Of a stretch of DNA of 64,000 nt, positions 35,230-47,257 are shown piece after piece. This stretch comes from Oryza sativa Japonica Group. Lineage: Eukaryota > Streptophyta > Magnoliopsida > Poales > Poaceae. The stretch covers positions 24,937,501-25,001,500 of the forward strand of contig NC_089041.1 in assembly GCF_034140825.1 (NCBI RefSeq), read 5' to 3'. The notes under the pieces were generated by a model that saw only the letters and a list, made by a program, of their open reading frames with translations, had not been told where the DNA came from and ran no database searches. The position numbers and the translations under genes were made by a program. Every line of letters begins with the position of its first letter. The stretch's first letter is position 1.

Positions 35230-35765
35230 CCGCTGATATCAGCCAATTCATTTTTTTGACTTGCTGAGGAAGAATTTGCAAATTAATAAAACCGGGTGGA
35301 CGAATTTTCCATCTCCAGGGGAAAAGACTATCATCTCCTACCAGATAAATTCCTAATTCACCTTTTGGGGCTTCCACTCTTGTTTTGACAATTCAAAATT
35401 GGGTGAAGGTTTTTTACCAAGAAATCGATATTCAAAATCATTCCATTTGGAATTCTTTGCTTTCTTAAAGCGTCGGACTTCTAAATTCTCATAAGGGCTC
35501 CCAGGAATTTTTTCTACAGCCTGTTGAATAATTTTGATTGATTCCCTCGTTTCACCGATTCGTACTAAATAGCGTGCTAATGAATCCCCTTCTTTTTGCC
35601 ATTGGATTTTCCAATCGAATTGATTGTAAGACTCGTAAAGATCAACTTTACGAAGATCCCATTGTATTCCAGAAGCTCGTAACATGGGGCCCAATAAGCC
35701 CCAATTTACAGCTTTTTCTCCGCTAATAAAACCAACTCCCTCAACTCGTTCCAAAAAAATGGGGG
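35230..35765 (-). pseudogene. ndhH: Plastid DNA insert: 3' half of ndhH
   Basis: Read on the minus strand, it encodes the C-terminal half of the plastid NAD(P)H dehydrogenase subunit [21 protein letters not shown], then [34 protein letters not shown] and, in another frame, [20 protein letters not shown]. The frame changes at about 35375, where roughly 13 bases of the functional gene are missing (sense FELSKQE runs straight to the codons for VEAPKGE). The reading is also broken near its 3' end. There is no plastid promoter or start, so this is a nuclear copy of plastid DNA (NUPT), not a gene. It lies immediately right of the Pack-MULE-like element. Confidence 0.92.
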
Positions 35766-35769
35766 GATC

Positions 35770-36653
35770 TAGGTCCACCCCCAGTGCCCCACAGTCCCAC
35801 TCCGCTGGCGGCGAGCGAGCCTTGAGCGGATGGATGCCATGGTAGGATGGGTCACCACTTCAACCGTCTCCCATGTATGCAAGCGGCCAGCACAATATCG
35901 GTGAATGGTCTGTCTCCTCTGTCATCCACACGCGATTATTGAACGGATTATTGTCATGGGTTTTCTAACCTACGGTAAATAACCTATTTTAATGATCTGG
36001 TGAGTAAAGGTGAAAAGAACGAGACGAGCTATGTGCAATGTGCTGGAAGAACACGCTTTTTTTTTTCCTGTAGCGATCAATTGCCGTGTTTCTCCCTTGG
36101 CTTAGCTGTGCCTGTGCTGGACTGGATGAATTGAAAGTGTGTAGACAATGGATCCTGGAGTGGAAGACGGATGTTGACTCGCAGACGAAAAGAAAATCGT
36201 TGGTTGCGTCACCGCGTTGCTCAAACGGTTTTTGAGTCCAGTCCAGCTGTGTGGGGGTCAATATCTATGGCCATATATTTCATCCTGGTTTTTTCGCATT
36301 TTAGCTATTCTAAAAATATGTTTGTCATACAAATGAAGTCCCAAAAAAACCTTATTCTGAAAATTAATTGATTTAATGAAAATTTTTAGGATCCATGATG
36401 AACACTAGAGTAAAATACAGAATTTAGGATAGTAATTTTTCAGGTGTATAATGTTGTGGCCGAGATATTGGGTACCAATATGTATTCTCCACGTATTTTC
36501 CCTTCTCAAATAATTATATTCTTCCAATCATTTTCATCTACTCCTTTTATCCTTTTTAGAATGAGGTATACTAAATCTTTTGATATTACTTTACTATCCT
36601 TTTCTTCTCGTTTTGACTGTACTCCCTTCTACTTATTATCATACTCTCTACAC
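35770..36653. other. Intergenic, no gene seen
   Basis: Mixed sequence between the plastid insert and the MITE-rich block. The open frames are short and carry no recognisable domain. Confidence 0.4.
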
Positions 36654-36656
36654 TAA

Positions 36657-36687
36657 GGGGGTGTTTGGGACAGTCCCAAACACCCCC
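36657..36687. mobile_element. 31-nt element made only of its two terminal repeats
   Basis: Arms GGGGGTGTTTGGGAC (36657-36671) and GTCCCAAACACCCCC (36673-36687) are a perfect inverted repeat around a single A. TAA occurs directly on both sides (36654-36656, 36688-36690), the target duplication used by Tourist (PIF/Harbinger) MITEs, and GGGGGTGTTTGG resembles Tourist-type ends. The simplest reading is a MITE that has lost its whole interior. Confidence 0.8.
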
Positions 36688-36854
36688 TAAATAGAGGAGA
36701 TAGTAATCTTTTAGTATCTTGGTTGATATGCCTTTTACTTTATAAAACAACAATATTTTTAGGACAAAAGAATCACTTTCTTAATTTCCATAAAACCTCC
36801 AAAAATTACTTACATTTTAGAACGAATTCTGCATTGTTAGTCCACCACTAATAA

Positions 36855-37000
36855 GGCTGAGTTTAGTTTCAAAATTTTTCTTCAAACTTTCAACTTTTCC
36901 ATCACATCAAAACTTTACTACACATATAAACTTCTAACTTTTCCATCACATCGTTCCAATTTCAAACAAACTTTCAATTTTAACGTAAACTAAACAAATC
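36855..37000. mobile_element. Tourist-like MITE (about 146 bp)
   Basis: Same family and length as 31420-31565. Ends ggctgagtttagttt and gtaaactaaacaaatc are inverted repeats. It is preceded by TAA and followed by TTA. Confidence 0.6.
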
Positions 37001-37014
37001 TTAAGTATGCTTGG

Positions 37015-37268
37015 TGTACAGACGAGTTCCGCTCAGTTTGTTTGTGATGGTTCCCAACCTCTCCTTCTCGATTTCCGCACGCACGTTTTTTAAACTACTA
37101 TTTTGGTGTGTTTTTTCAAAAAGTTTCTATACGAAAGTTGTTTTAAAAAAATCATATTGTTCTATTTTTTAAAAAAAAATTAACTAATACTTAATTAATC
37201 ACGTGGATCGTACCATTTTCCCGTGCTAGATCCAAACGTTCCCAACGTGCTCTCTCGAACAGAGCCTC
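37015..37268. repeat. MITE-like repeat, copy 3 of the dispersed family
   Basis: The core at about 37119-37203 matches that of 5131-5215 closely (tctatacgaaagttg; ctaatacttaattaatca). The right end ctctcgaacagagcct resembles the end near 5465. Confidence 0.5.
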
Positions 37269-37768
37269 GACCCTTGGCTTTCAGTTACTTCCAATGGCCA
37301 AAAGCGAGTCTTCGTGCATAAGGAATGTCGGTAGTAACGCGGTTGATGATCGTGTAGAATATTCGAGCTGCTATCGAAGAATCGAGTGATGACCATTCAT
37401 TAGTGATTCTTTTTCCTTGTAAATGATTGCGCACATCGAGCTCAAAAGTGACTTTCCTCTGTTCATTTTTGTCAACAAAGTTTTCGTGTGTAGGTGAGGG
37501 TAAGCTTAGCACTCACCGCTCAGCGCAGTGAGGACCAACCGAAATTGATAAGGGATAGTATAGGTTTGTCAAGTCAGGGTTCTTTCTGAAGATTTCATGG
37601 ATGATAATGTTCTGAAAGTCCGGCACGGATGCAGGCTCAGTGACCGAACGTTTCAAGCTCAGTTTCAGGTTTTTCTTCTGAAACTAATACACCCGGATGA
37701 GTTCGGATGGAATTTCCACTGGAGCCAGAACTTAAACTACAAGGCATTAATTAATATTCTATCACATA

Positions 37769-38257
37769 TTCCTTCCGTCTCAGAATATGTTACATCCTAT
37801 ATTAGGCCCCATTTGATTCAAAGAAAATTCATAGAAATTTTAGAGGATTTTATTTCTATAGGAATTTTTCCTACAAAGCCCTTTAAATTAAAGGAATGAA
37901 CCCTATGAAATCCTATAAAATTTATATGGAATGCCTCTTCCCATACAAGTTTTGGAGGAATTTTAAGAAGAGGTAGAACCTCATGGAAAAAATCATTTGA
38001 GTCTTTATCTCTCCTCAAATTCCTGTGTTTTTCCTGTGGTCCAATCAAACGGTCATTCCTACGTTATTCCTGTGTTTTGCAATCCTCTGTTTTACACTTA
38101 CATTCCTGCCAGAATCCTATGTTTTTTTCTATTCCTCTGTTTTTTCATTCCTATGATTCAAAGGGACCCTTAAACTAAATTATTCTAGGATAGACCTATC
38201 CAAATTCATAGTATCATATCTCACACTAGATTAATTTATTCTGAGACAGATGTAGTA
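37769..38257. mobile_element. Stowaway-like MITE (outer) interrupted by another MITE
   Basis: Left end ccttccgtctcagaatatg and right end attctgagacagatgtag are inverted repeats of a Stowaway type. The element is split by a Tourist-like MITE at 37805-38169. Without it, the outer element is about 120 bp. Confidence 0.65.
37805..38169. mobile_element. Tourist-like MITE (inner, 365 bp)
   Basis: Left end ggccccatttgattcaaag and right end ctatgattcaaagggaccc form inverted repeats. TTA lies directly on each side (37802-37804, 38170-38172), a typical PIF/Harbinger target duplication. No coding capacity. Confidence 0.78.
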
Positions 38258-38659
38258 TTTACTCGCTACTCACACAAATATAAGCATTTGTGAGGTATAA
38301 GTTCTCCAATATATCCAACCACCATTCATATTGTAAAGGTATCAAAATTATTTCATCTTAGCTTTAAATTTTTCTTTTGCTAAAACTTATAAGATTCTTC
38401 TATCTACGGATGGAGGGTGCATATGAGACAACAACATTTAGCTCTCTTGTCCCTCAAACCATTGAAAAAATTACAGGCTCATCGTTTCGTCTAATTATAA
38501 ATCATAACACATTATTCGTAAAATAATAATTTATAAGTAAAACTTTTATATATGTATTTCAATACTATAAATAAATTATGACTCTAAAATTTAAACTTAA
38601 AATTAAAATTTTGGTTATGGCTAATAGGCTAAAGGGCAACAACAAAAGAGAGAACAGAA

Positions 38660-38880
38660 AATGATACATTTAACTTTAACTTCCTCGTTTTCCGTTAGCA
38701 CACTTTTCAAACTGTTAATTGGTGTGTTTTTAAAAAATAGTTTCTATATAGAAGTTGTTTTGAAAAAGCAAATAAATCCATTTTGTAATTCATAATAGTT
38801 AATACTTAATTAATCATATGCTTAATAAGATTTTTCGTTTTGCGTGCAACAAAAATTTATCTCCAAAACAGTGAGTAGTA
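38660..38880. repeat. MITE-like repeat, copy 4 of the dispersed family
   Basis: The core at about 38733-38825 shares the tttctata-gaagttg and agttaatacttaattaatcat phrases with the other three copies. Limits approximate. Confidence 0.45.
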
Positions 38881-39304
38881 AGTAAAACAAAACAGTGCAG
38901 CTGTGCACGGCTGGCATTGGCAATCTAGGAGCAGTGTGCTTGCAGTTTTGCACTCCCTGGAAAGAAAGAAGAAAAACAAGAGGAGGATTTCCCCCACAAG
39001 AATAGCTCAAACCTGTCTGCATGCATGTCTGTCTGCACTCTGCATCCATCCATCCATCCATCCATCCCCGGGCAGACACGGATTCAGACGCGCAAGAAAT
39101 CTCCCTCACCTTTACTTGCAAACATATACCCACAAATCTCTCTCTCTCGCCCGCTTGTCTTGTCTGACTTCTTGTTGCCTCTTGCCTCCTTCTTCTTCTT
39201 CTTCGTCTTCGTCGTCGCGAAATACAGGCGTGTGGGGCGAGAGTGATCAGGTGGCAGCTGGGTGTTTCTTCTTCTTCTTCTTCAGCTCGAGTTCTTCCTT
39301 AGCC

Positions 39305-42300
39305 ATGGCGCTCCTGCTGCTGCGTATGGGCGTCTCCGTCGCGCTGCTCGTCGCCTTCTTCTCCTCTCTGATTCCGTCGTCAGGTCGGTGCCTGTGCCTG
39401 TGCCTCTGCATTTCCCATTGGTTCTTGCAGTACTATTTGGATTTCGGTTCTTGGTTCTCAGGTTGTTCTTCTCCGGTTGATTCATTCACGCCTAAATTTT
39501 TGCGTCTTTTTTTTGGGTGCCGTGTGCTGTATGATTCGTCTGTAAGGATTCCGGAGTTTTTTTTTTTTTGGTGTTGTTTTTTTTTTCTTCTTATTTTACT
39601 CTATTCGGAGAAAATTTCTCTTCCCCATCGTAGCGCGATTATCGTGATCAAAATGGATGTGACAATAAAGGAATGAGCTGTTTTCCGTTTACCTCATTAA
39701 AGATTTTAATTTGGTGTTTATGACCTTTCCAAAATGGACAATTAAGAGTCATGAATACCAAATTTAAATTTTTATTGTTGTATATGCGTGGTGCGATGGG
39801 TTTTGCTCATAGTATATGTTTGTTTGTTTCGGATCATATGTCAAAACAAACTATTTCTGTTTAGTTCATGATCAGGTTTTAATCCATTTTTCCAAAAAAA
39901 AATGTCAAAGCAAACTGAACATGTAGCGAGTGTGTGCATATTATTTCTGTTAGAGCTCAGAGCGAAGAATCAGCCTTATGTGTCGCGTCATGCTACAATC
40001 GTGATCTTTTCTTGTTACGTACTACTATATGTTGTTAACACAAATATTATAATCACTGAAGCTATTGGCACAAATCACTATTATGTTTCATGTATGTCTA
40101 TTCATCTGAACTGTGATCCTGATCATGCACAAGATGATAAAGTTCGATCCTTTATCTTCACATGCATGATTAACCATCAAAGATGAGATGTGCCCTACCA
40201 AAACGTTCTTCAATCTGGATGTATCACTAAATTCTGACTTGTTTCTTGATACATTATGCAGAGGCATACGATCCGCTTGATCCAAATGGGAACATAACAA
40301 TCAAGTGGGATGTGCTGCAATGGACTCCAGATGGATATGTTGTGAGTAAACCTTAATTTACTATTATGTGTCTGTAACTACTTTATTACCATTATCATCT
40401 ATCAACCAACTCAATGCATGTCGCTGTTGCCACATGAGTCCACATCTGCTTTCATCAATCTCTGCACATTAGTACTCTGTCTTGTTGGCAGATTGACGCT
40501 TCACTGTCTCTCTTTTGTAACTGAAACACTGAAAGTAGTGGCCTTTCGTTAAATTTCCATTCATGCCACTTTTTTAGCTTTTGACTTTCTTGATAAACTT
40601 ACAACTGGCATGACCAAATACTGGTGCATCGATGCTTGCAATCCATGGTTGCTGGTCAAAGACATGACATCACGACACAAATCTATTTTCTTTGTATTTA
40701 TCTATTTTATCTGTTAGACTGTTACTTATAGGTGCTCTGAACTGTTGATCTTGATTAATATCAGTACTCACAAGACATAACACAAACCTTACATAAACTC
40801 AATTTTGTTGCATTTTGAACTAGTCAAGACCAAATCTTTGCACTATCTCTTATCTTCAGTGTATTTTTACACAATTCAGAAAACTGTCAACCTGCACAAA
40901 ATTCCCTTCCTGCCTTCCTGGTTCACAGGACTTGTGATTAGTTGCTGAGATAATGTTAAAAATCCATTTTCTCCAGGCTGTTGTTTCACTATACAACTAT
41001 CAGCAGTATCGACACATTCAATCACCCGGATGGAAACTCGGATGGGTGTGGGCAAAGAAGGAGATAATCTGGGCGATGAACGGCGGCCAAGCGACGGAGC
41101 AAGGCGACTGCTCAAAGTTCAAATCAAATATCCCACATTGCTGCAAGAAAGATCCTGAGATCGTGGACCTGCTCCCGGGAACCCCTTACAACATGCAGAT
41201 TGCCAACTGCTGCAAGGGAGGAGTGCTCAACTCGTGGGCACAGGACCCTGCAAATGCCATAGCATCATTCCAAGTCAGTGTTGGTCAGGCAGGGACGACG
41301 AACAAGACGGTGCGGGTGCCGAGAAATTTCACCCTGAAATCTCCAGGTCCAGGGTATACCTGTGGCAGTGCCAAGGTTGTGAGACCTACCAAGTTTTTTT
41401 CGCAGGATGGAAGGAGAACAACTCAGGCTCACAGTAAGATTTTTTTCTGAAGTTTCCATGATCTTAGTATTTGCCGTGCAAAGTAGTTCAGGGATGAGCT
41501 TACAATCTATTGCAACAGATTCAGAATTGTTCTTGTTTCGATACTGCCTTTTCGTGCATCATCGGTGACCGCTTGATTTCTTTTGTGCAGTGACATGGAA
41601 TGTGACTTGCACATATTCACAGATTGTCGCGCAAAGATCTCCGACGTGCTGCGTTTCGCTCTCGTCTTTTTACAATGATACCATAGTTAACTGCCCAACA
41701 TGCTCATGTGGCTGCCAGAATAATAAACCAGGAAGCTGTGTAGAGTAAGTTACATTAACATGACAAAACTACTCAAAATCAGTTTTATGTTCAGTTAACA
41801 TGACTGTTGCAACGTACTGTTTGACAGGGGAAATTCTCCTTATTTGGCTTCTGTTGTGAACACCCATAACAAGGACAGCTTGACACCTCTAGTCCAGTGC
41901 ACTTCTCATATGTGCCCAATAAGAGTTCATTGGCATGTGAAGGTTAACTACAAGGAGTACTGGAGGGTCAAGATCACAGTGACAAACTTCAATTACAGGA
42001 TGAACTACTCTCAGTGGAACCTAGTCACTCAGCACCCCAGTTTTGACAATCTGACAACCATTTTCAGCTTCAACTACAAATCTTTGAACCCATATGGAGT
42101 AATAAGTAAGCCCTGAAAACAATTCTACTCATGTGGTTAATTATTTTTCAGATATTTACTGTTTCTTTTTTCAGATGATACCGCGATGTTATGGGGAATC
42201 AAGTACTACAATGACTTGCTCATGACGGCGGGTCCAGATGGAAATGTTCAGTCTGAGCTTCTGTTCAAGAAGGACCCCAAGAGTTTCACCTTTGAGAAAG

Positions 42301-42467
42301 GCTGGGCCTTCCCAAGACGTGTATACTTCAATGGTGACAACTGTGTGATGCCACCACCAGATGCATATCCATGGCTGCCAAATGCTTCAACAAGAGTGAT
42401 GTCTTCAATTCTCCTTCCATTCATTACCATTTGGACAGCACTGACATTCTTGATGGTTTACGCATAG
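39305..42467 (+). CDS. COBRA-like GPI-anchored protein (BC1-like), copy 1
   Basis: Six exons (39305-39383, 40262-40341, 40977-41433, 41591-41744, 41828-42105, 42175-42467) with canonical junctions give 446 residues, the normal length for short-type COBRA-like proteins. Residues 1-26 are a signal peptide; the mature part starts near EAYDPLDPNGN. The N-terminal region VVSLYNYQQYRHIQSPGW belongs to the carbohydrate-binding-like part. The family's CCVS motif is at 225-228, followed by the cysteine-rich CPTCSCGCQ. The C-terminal 25 residues are hydrophobic after PNAST, the expected GPI-attachment signal. Rice BRITTLE CULM1 and its relatives bind cellulose and guide microfibril deposition at the plasma membrane and wall. 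A highly similar gene lies tail to tail at 43085-45522. I recall these two as BC1-like 6 and 7 but am not sure which is which. Confidence 0.95.
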
Positions 42468-43084
42468 TGAAAGGAAATCGTAATTTTACGTATTCAGGAA
42501 AGTTTTGACCTTGTTGTGCATTACAAAGTTTTAGATGATATGTTGCATGAAGAGAAGATTCAGTGCAGATACCTAACCATAAACCGTCGTTGATCATTGT
42601 ATAAACTTACTTGTATACATTTAATCTCAGACAAGATAAGATGCAAACACAGTACTTCTTAAGGAATTTTATCCTCTCTTCCTTTATGAACCTTCACACA
42701 TTTATCAGATGAGCATGTACTGCAAAATGAAGTTAGTTGATTTTTCCTATGATCATATATGAAAACTAACAGCTCATTTCAGATGCAACATCAGCATTCA
42801 GTGAACAAGAGACAAATGCTACTGATGTAACTGACTTCAGTCAGAGAATGTGAAACGTCATTGTCGCCTCATTCCATCCTGATTGAGTGATTGTGTCGTA
42901 CAAATATGTTCCCAAAATTATGCTCATATCCCCTCCACTTACAGAATTTTTTTACCATTCAAAAACAAGATTTTTTTTTAAAAAAAAAACAATTTTTCCC
43001 AGTATGTTCAGAACATCAAAACACAAATCATATTCAGACCAAAACCATCCTCCTATCTGCTAATTCTGCTGCAGGTTCTAAGCA

Positions 43085-45522
43085 CTACGCCATGAGGAAG
43101 AACACCAAGGCCGCCATGGCCACCGCGGAGCCGACGAGCGACGCCGCCGCCGGGGGAGCGGCGTTGGGCAGGTAAGGGTAGGAGTCCGGCGGCGGCATCT
43201 GGCACTCGTCGCCGTTGAAGTAGACCTTCCTCGGGAACGCCCATCCCTGCCTGAACGTGAACGTCCTCGCGTCCTTCCTCATCAGCACCTCCGACTGCAC
43301 GTTCCCGTGCGGCCCGGCCTCCATCAGCTGGTCGTTGAAGTACTTCAGCCCATAGAACATCGCCGTATCATCTGCAAAAACCAAAATCCACATCCAATTC
43401 ACATCCAATTCGCATCAAGGGCCGTGTTTAGTTCGTTTTCAAAAATAATTTTTAAAGTATACGGACATACATTTAAAGTATTAAACGTAGACTAATAACA
43501 AAATAAATTACAAATTCTGCCTATAAACTGCGAGACGAATCTATTAAGCCTAATAAGTCCGTCATTAGTAAATGTTTACTGTAACACCACATTGTCAAAT
43601 CATGACGTAATTAGGCTCAATATATTCGTCTCGCAATTTACATGCAAACTGTGCAGTTGGATTTTTTTTTCGTCCACATTTAATGCTCCATGCATATGTT
43701 AAACATTTGATATGACGGAATTTTTGGAAGTTTGAAGTGAACTAGAAACAGCCAAGATCACAGAAATTCGCATGAAATACTTACTGATGGAGCCGTAGGA
43801 GACGACGGGCTTGTAGTCGAAGCTGAAGACCTCGGTGATGTTGTCGAGGTTGGGGTGCTGGGCAACGAGCGTCCACCCGGTGTAGTTCATCCGGTAGTTG
43901 AAGTTGACGATGGTGATCTTGGCGCGCCAGTACTCCCTGTAGTTGAGCTTCACGTGCCAGTGCACCCTCACCGGGCACATGTGCGTCGTGCACTGCAGCA
44001 GCGGCGCCGCCATTGCCGCCGCCGCGACGCCGTTGCCGCGCCCGTGCGCGTTCGCGTTCGCGTCGTGCTTCTTCCCCGTCACCGCCAGCCTCTTCCCGTC
44101 CCTCTCGCTCCTGCACACATCACGGCGAGAGAACGCGGTCAGTTCGTCGTCGGCGGCGGCGGCGGCGGCGGCGCGGCGCGCGTACGTACCGGACGCAGGG
44201 CTTGTGGGCGTCGCAGCCGCAGGCGCACTTGGCGCAGGGGACGATGGTGTCGTTGTAGAAGGAGGAGAAGGAGACGCAGCACGACGGGTACTTGGACGCC
44301 AGGTGCTGCGAGTACGTGCACGTCACGTTCCACGTCACTGCACACAAGCATGACATCATCAATGGCGGCGCCGGCGACGAAGACGAAGGTGTAGTCAACT
44401 TACTGAGGGCTTGGGTCTTGCGGCGGCGATCGGCGGTGAGGAAGACGGTGGAGGGGACGACCCTGGCGCGGCCACAGGTGTAGCCGGGGCCGGGGCCGAG
44501 GAGGGTGAAGTTCCTGGGGAGCCTGACGGTGCGGTTGGTGGTGCCGGCCTGGCCGACGCTGACCTGGAACGCGGCGGCGGCGGCGGAGGGGGCCTGGCCG
44601 TACGCCGGGAGGACGCCGCCCCGGCAGCAGTTGGCGATCTGCTGGTTGTAGGGGACGCCGGGGAGGAGGTCCACGACGGCGGGCGTCCGGCGGCAGCAGT
44701 GTGGGAGGTTGGCCTTGAAGCGGGAGCAGTCGCCCTGGTCCGTGGCCTGCGCGCCCACCATGGACCAGATCACCTCCTGCCGCGCCCACGTCCACCCCAC
44801 CGTCCACCCCGGCGCCATTATCTGACGGTATGTCTGGTAGTTGTTGATCGTCACCATCGCCTGCATATCATATTATTGCACCCATCAGTTCATTCATCAG
44901 TTCGTCGATGACGAGCTTGACATGATGATCATATATATTTAATGGTAAAAGTTTTCTTTATTGGTTTTGCTATATATTTATCAAAAGAAATTGTCTAATA
45001 TAAATACAGTATAATTATAGTGTAGTTACACTATAACTTGTATATATGTAAGTATGCAACTGCAATGTAATTTTCGCACACGCACAGGTGAGGAGATTCG
45101 GTCTCACGACCTCTGTTTGGCAAAAATAGCTTGTTACTGTGATATTTTTAGAAGTTGCATACAAATTGTACGTACTTACGTACGAGTTACAAAGTAATTT
45201 TACTATGATTATACTATATTTATATCTGATAAATTTTTAGAAGAAAACTGAACGACAAATATATAGCTAGTTCGAAAAAAAAAGTACTTACGACGTATCC
45301 GTCGGGTGTCCACGACATGACGTCCCATTTGATGGTGATGTTGCCGTTGGGGTCGAGCGGATCATAAGCAACTACAGAGTATTACATTTGCATCGATGAT
45401 CAGAAGCAAGATTAGAAGAAGAGATATGATGAAGATTCAGGCACCGATCGATCGAAAGACGTACCAGCGACAGAGAGCGTGGCGGCGAGGATGAGGAGCA
45501 GAAGGGAGCCGAGCACCGCCAT
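43085..45522 (-). CDS. COBRA-like GPI-anchored protein (BC1-like), copy 2
   Basis: On the minus strand, six exons (45465-45522, 45292-45371, 44404-44860, 44190-44337, 43785-44110, 43085-43371) encode 451 residues. All five intron phases match copy 1, and exons 2 and 3 are the same length (80 and 457 bases) in both. The signal peptide is MAVLGSLLLLILAATLSVA. The CCVS motif and CAKCACGC cluster are kept, and the C-terminus is hydrophobic for GPI attachment. Exon 5 is 48 bases longer than in copy 1, adding about 16 residues (KHDANANAHGRGNG and an Ala run) just before LLQCTTHMCPVRVHWH. Codons are far more GC-rich than in copy 1. The last intron contains a Tourist-like MITE. The role is as for copy 1: an apoplastic, cellulose-associated protein. 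Confidence 0.94.
43419..43754. mobile_element. Tourist-like MITE in the last intron of COBRA-like copy 2
   Basis: Ends gggccgtgtttagttcg and gtgaactagaaacagcc are imperfect inverted repeats. Internal phrases (cgagacgaatctattaagcc; attaggctcaatatattcgtctcgc) form a second inverted pair, as in the element at 51448-51781. The intron it fills is 413 bp, so it makes up most of that intron. Confidence 0.7.
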
Positions 45523-47200
45523 TGCTGCGAGCTGCTGCTTTGCAACAAGCTACAAACACTAACTAGACCTGCATTGGGGTGATGAGGGAGAAGACAGTCG
45601 CAATGCTGGGCTTTAAGGCAAAGTAGAGGCAGCTGCAGCGGCGGCGGCGGGGAGCGGACGAGAGATGGCAAAGCGCCACCAACCGGTGGCTGTGCTTTAG
45701 TTTCCTTGGCGATGACGAGACCGGCCGGCACGGCTAGCGACGGCGGCCGCGACCCGTACGTGGCTGGCTGACCCTTTTTCTGCCGGTGAGTGCGTGGCTC
45801 GTCGTCTCTGGGTTGCTTGCGGTTGAGTTCCTCTCTGCTCAAGCAAGCGTGGTTGGTGGTGGTGATCAGATCACTTGGGGGAAGTGAGTGGGAGTAGGAG
45901 GCGAGAGGGAGAAGAAGATCGTGTATGATCGTGCTGCTTCCGGCCTTCGATCGCGACGGTTAAACGCCTCGCCGATCTCCCTGACACAGCTTTCGATTTG
46001 TGCAAACAATAAATATTCCATTTTGCTATATATTTGTCGACGAACCTTCATGTGATTTGTATGTAATTACATTATAATTTTGAACCTTCCGATTTGGTTG
46101 TGTGTGCAAGGAGGTATCGCAACCGACACACATACGAGGGGATTCAGTACGTTATCTCGAGGGGATTCAGTACGTTATCTCCATTTTCACGTAATTAACA
46201 TGTCTTCTAAAAATTTTTGAAAGTTACACTGTAATTACATTATTTTTTTAGTTAAAATGTATAGCTAATACTACTATTGGATTGACATTTGTTCAGGTAA
46301 TTCACAATTCCTCTTCGTAAACTGGAGACGTTCTGAGCTGTTGTTGTATGATAGCCTGATTTGGAACTTTAAAAAAAAAAACCACGTTCTTGTTTCATGC
46401 CGTCTCTCTAATAAATGACAGGCTCTGAGCTTGATTTCCCTGCTATAATACATGTCCATCAGTACCGTGCCGTGTTTCAGTTCTAAAAACCTACTGGGAA
46501 ATTGGACTCACTGTATCAATTCTTGCCAGATTACAGGGTTAACTTCAGATAACCCTGCTTAGCATTGGTTGTTCAGCGTTTTAGAAAGCTTAATGTTGTT
46601 ATGCGTCGTGTCATAGTAGTAGCACAACGTAACAAAGGAAATTCTAGAATCTCTTTTGTAGCCTGTTCATGCTGCATCGTCAACTTTGGGGCAGTCAAGC
46701 ATTCGCTTGAACGGTACGACAGATGATCCGAGCAGAAAGATCACTAACAAATGTAAGCATCAACCAGTAGTTGCAATGTAAACATACCTGACTGCCTGTA
46801 CAAAGCTGACGCTAAGCAGCCACCAGACACATACACTGGCTGCCCCGGGCAAGTTGTTGAACAAAAGCATCAGGTACACAGAAAAATATATTCATGTTCT
46901 GAACAAAAGCCTCAGGTACACTTGTATAGTCCACAAACAAGTTTGCAGTGCACACTTCTTGTTTTTGCACCTGCTGATCGAGAAGCGGATCAGTGGGAAG
47001 ACAGGATGCATAACTTCCACATCCTAACTCAAAAGTGTCAAAACTTTATAAGCCAGCTTGAAGCATAAGTTGAGGCTTTTTAAGAGCCCAGTACACTGAA
47101 TGACAAGAATGCTATAGGTTATTACTGCTACTGCTACATCATTTGCAAAGTTGCAAAACATACCATGGTAAATTAAAACGGATCACAGCCTCACATACAT
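45523..47200. other. 5' flank of COBRA-like copy 2 and intergenic sequence
   Basis: The first ~350 bases are GC-rich and contain the promoter and leader of the minus-strand COBRA-like gene. Further on there is an exact 23-bp tandem duplication (46135-46157 / 46158-46180). No gene is supported between 45.9 and 47.2 kb. Confidence 0.45.
46135..46180. repeat. Exact 23-bp tandem duplication
   Basis: Two identical head-to-tail copies of a 23-base unit beginning cgaggggattcagtac. They lie in intergenic DNA. Likely recent and possibly polymorphic. Confidence 0.95.
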
Positions 47201-47257
47201 TATGACATTATTAATACATATAAGAGCCAGGGGCCAAGACCTTCCTCTGTGGGAGGT

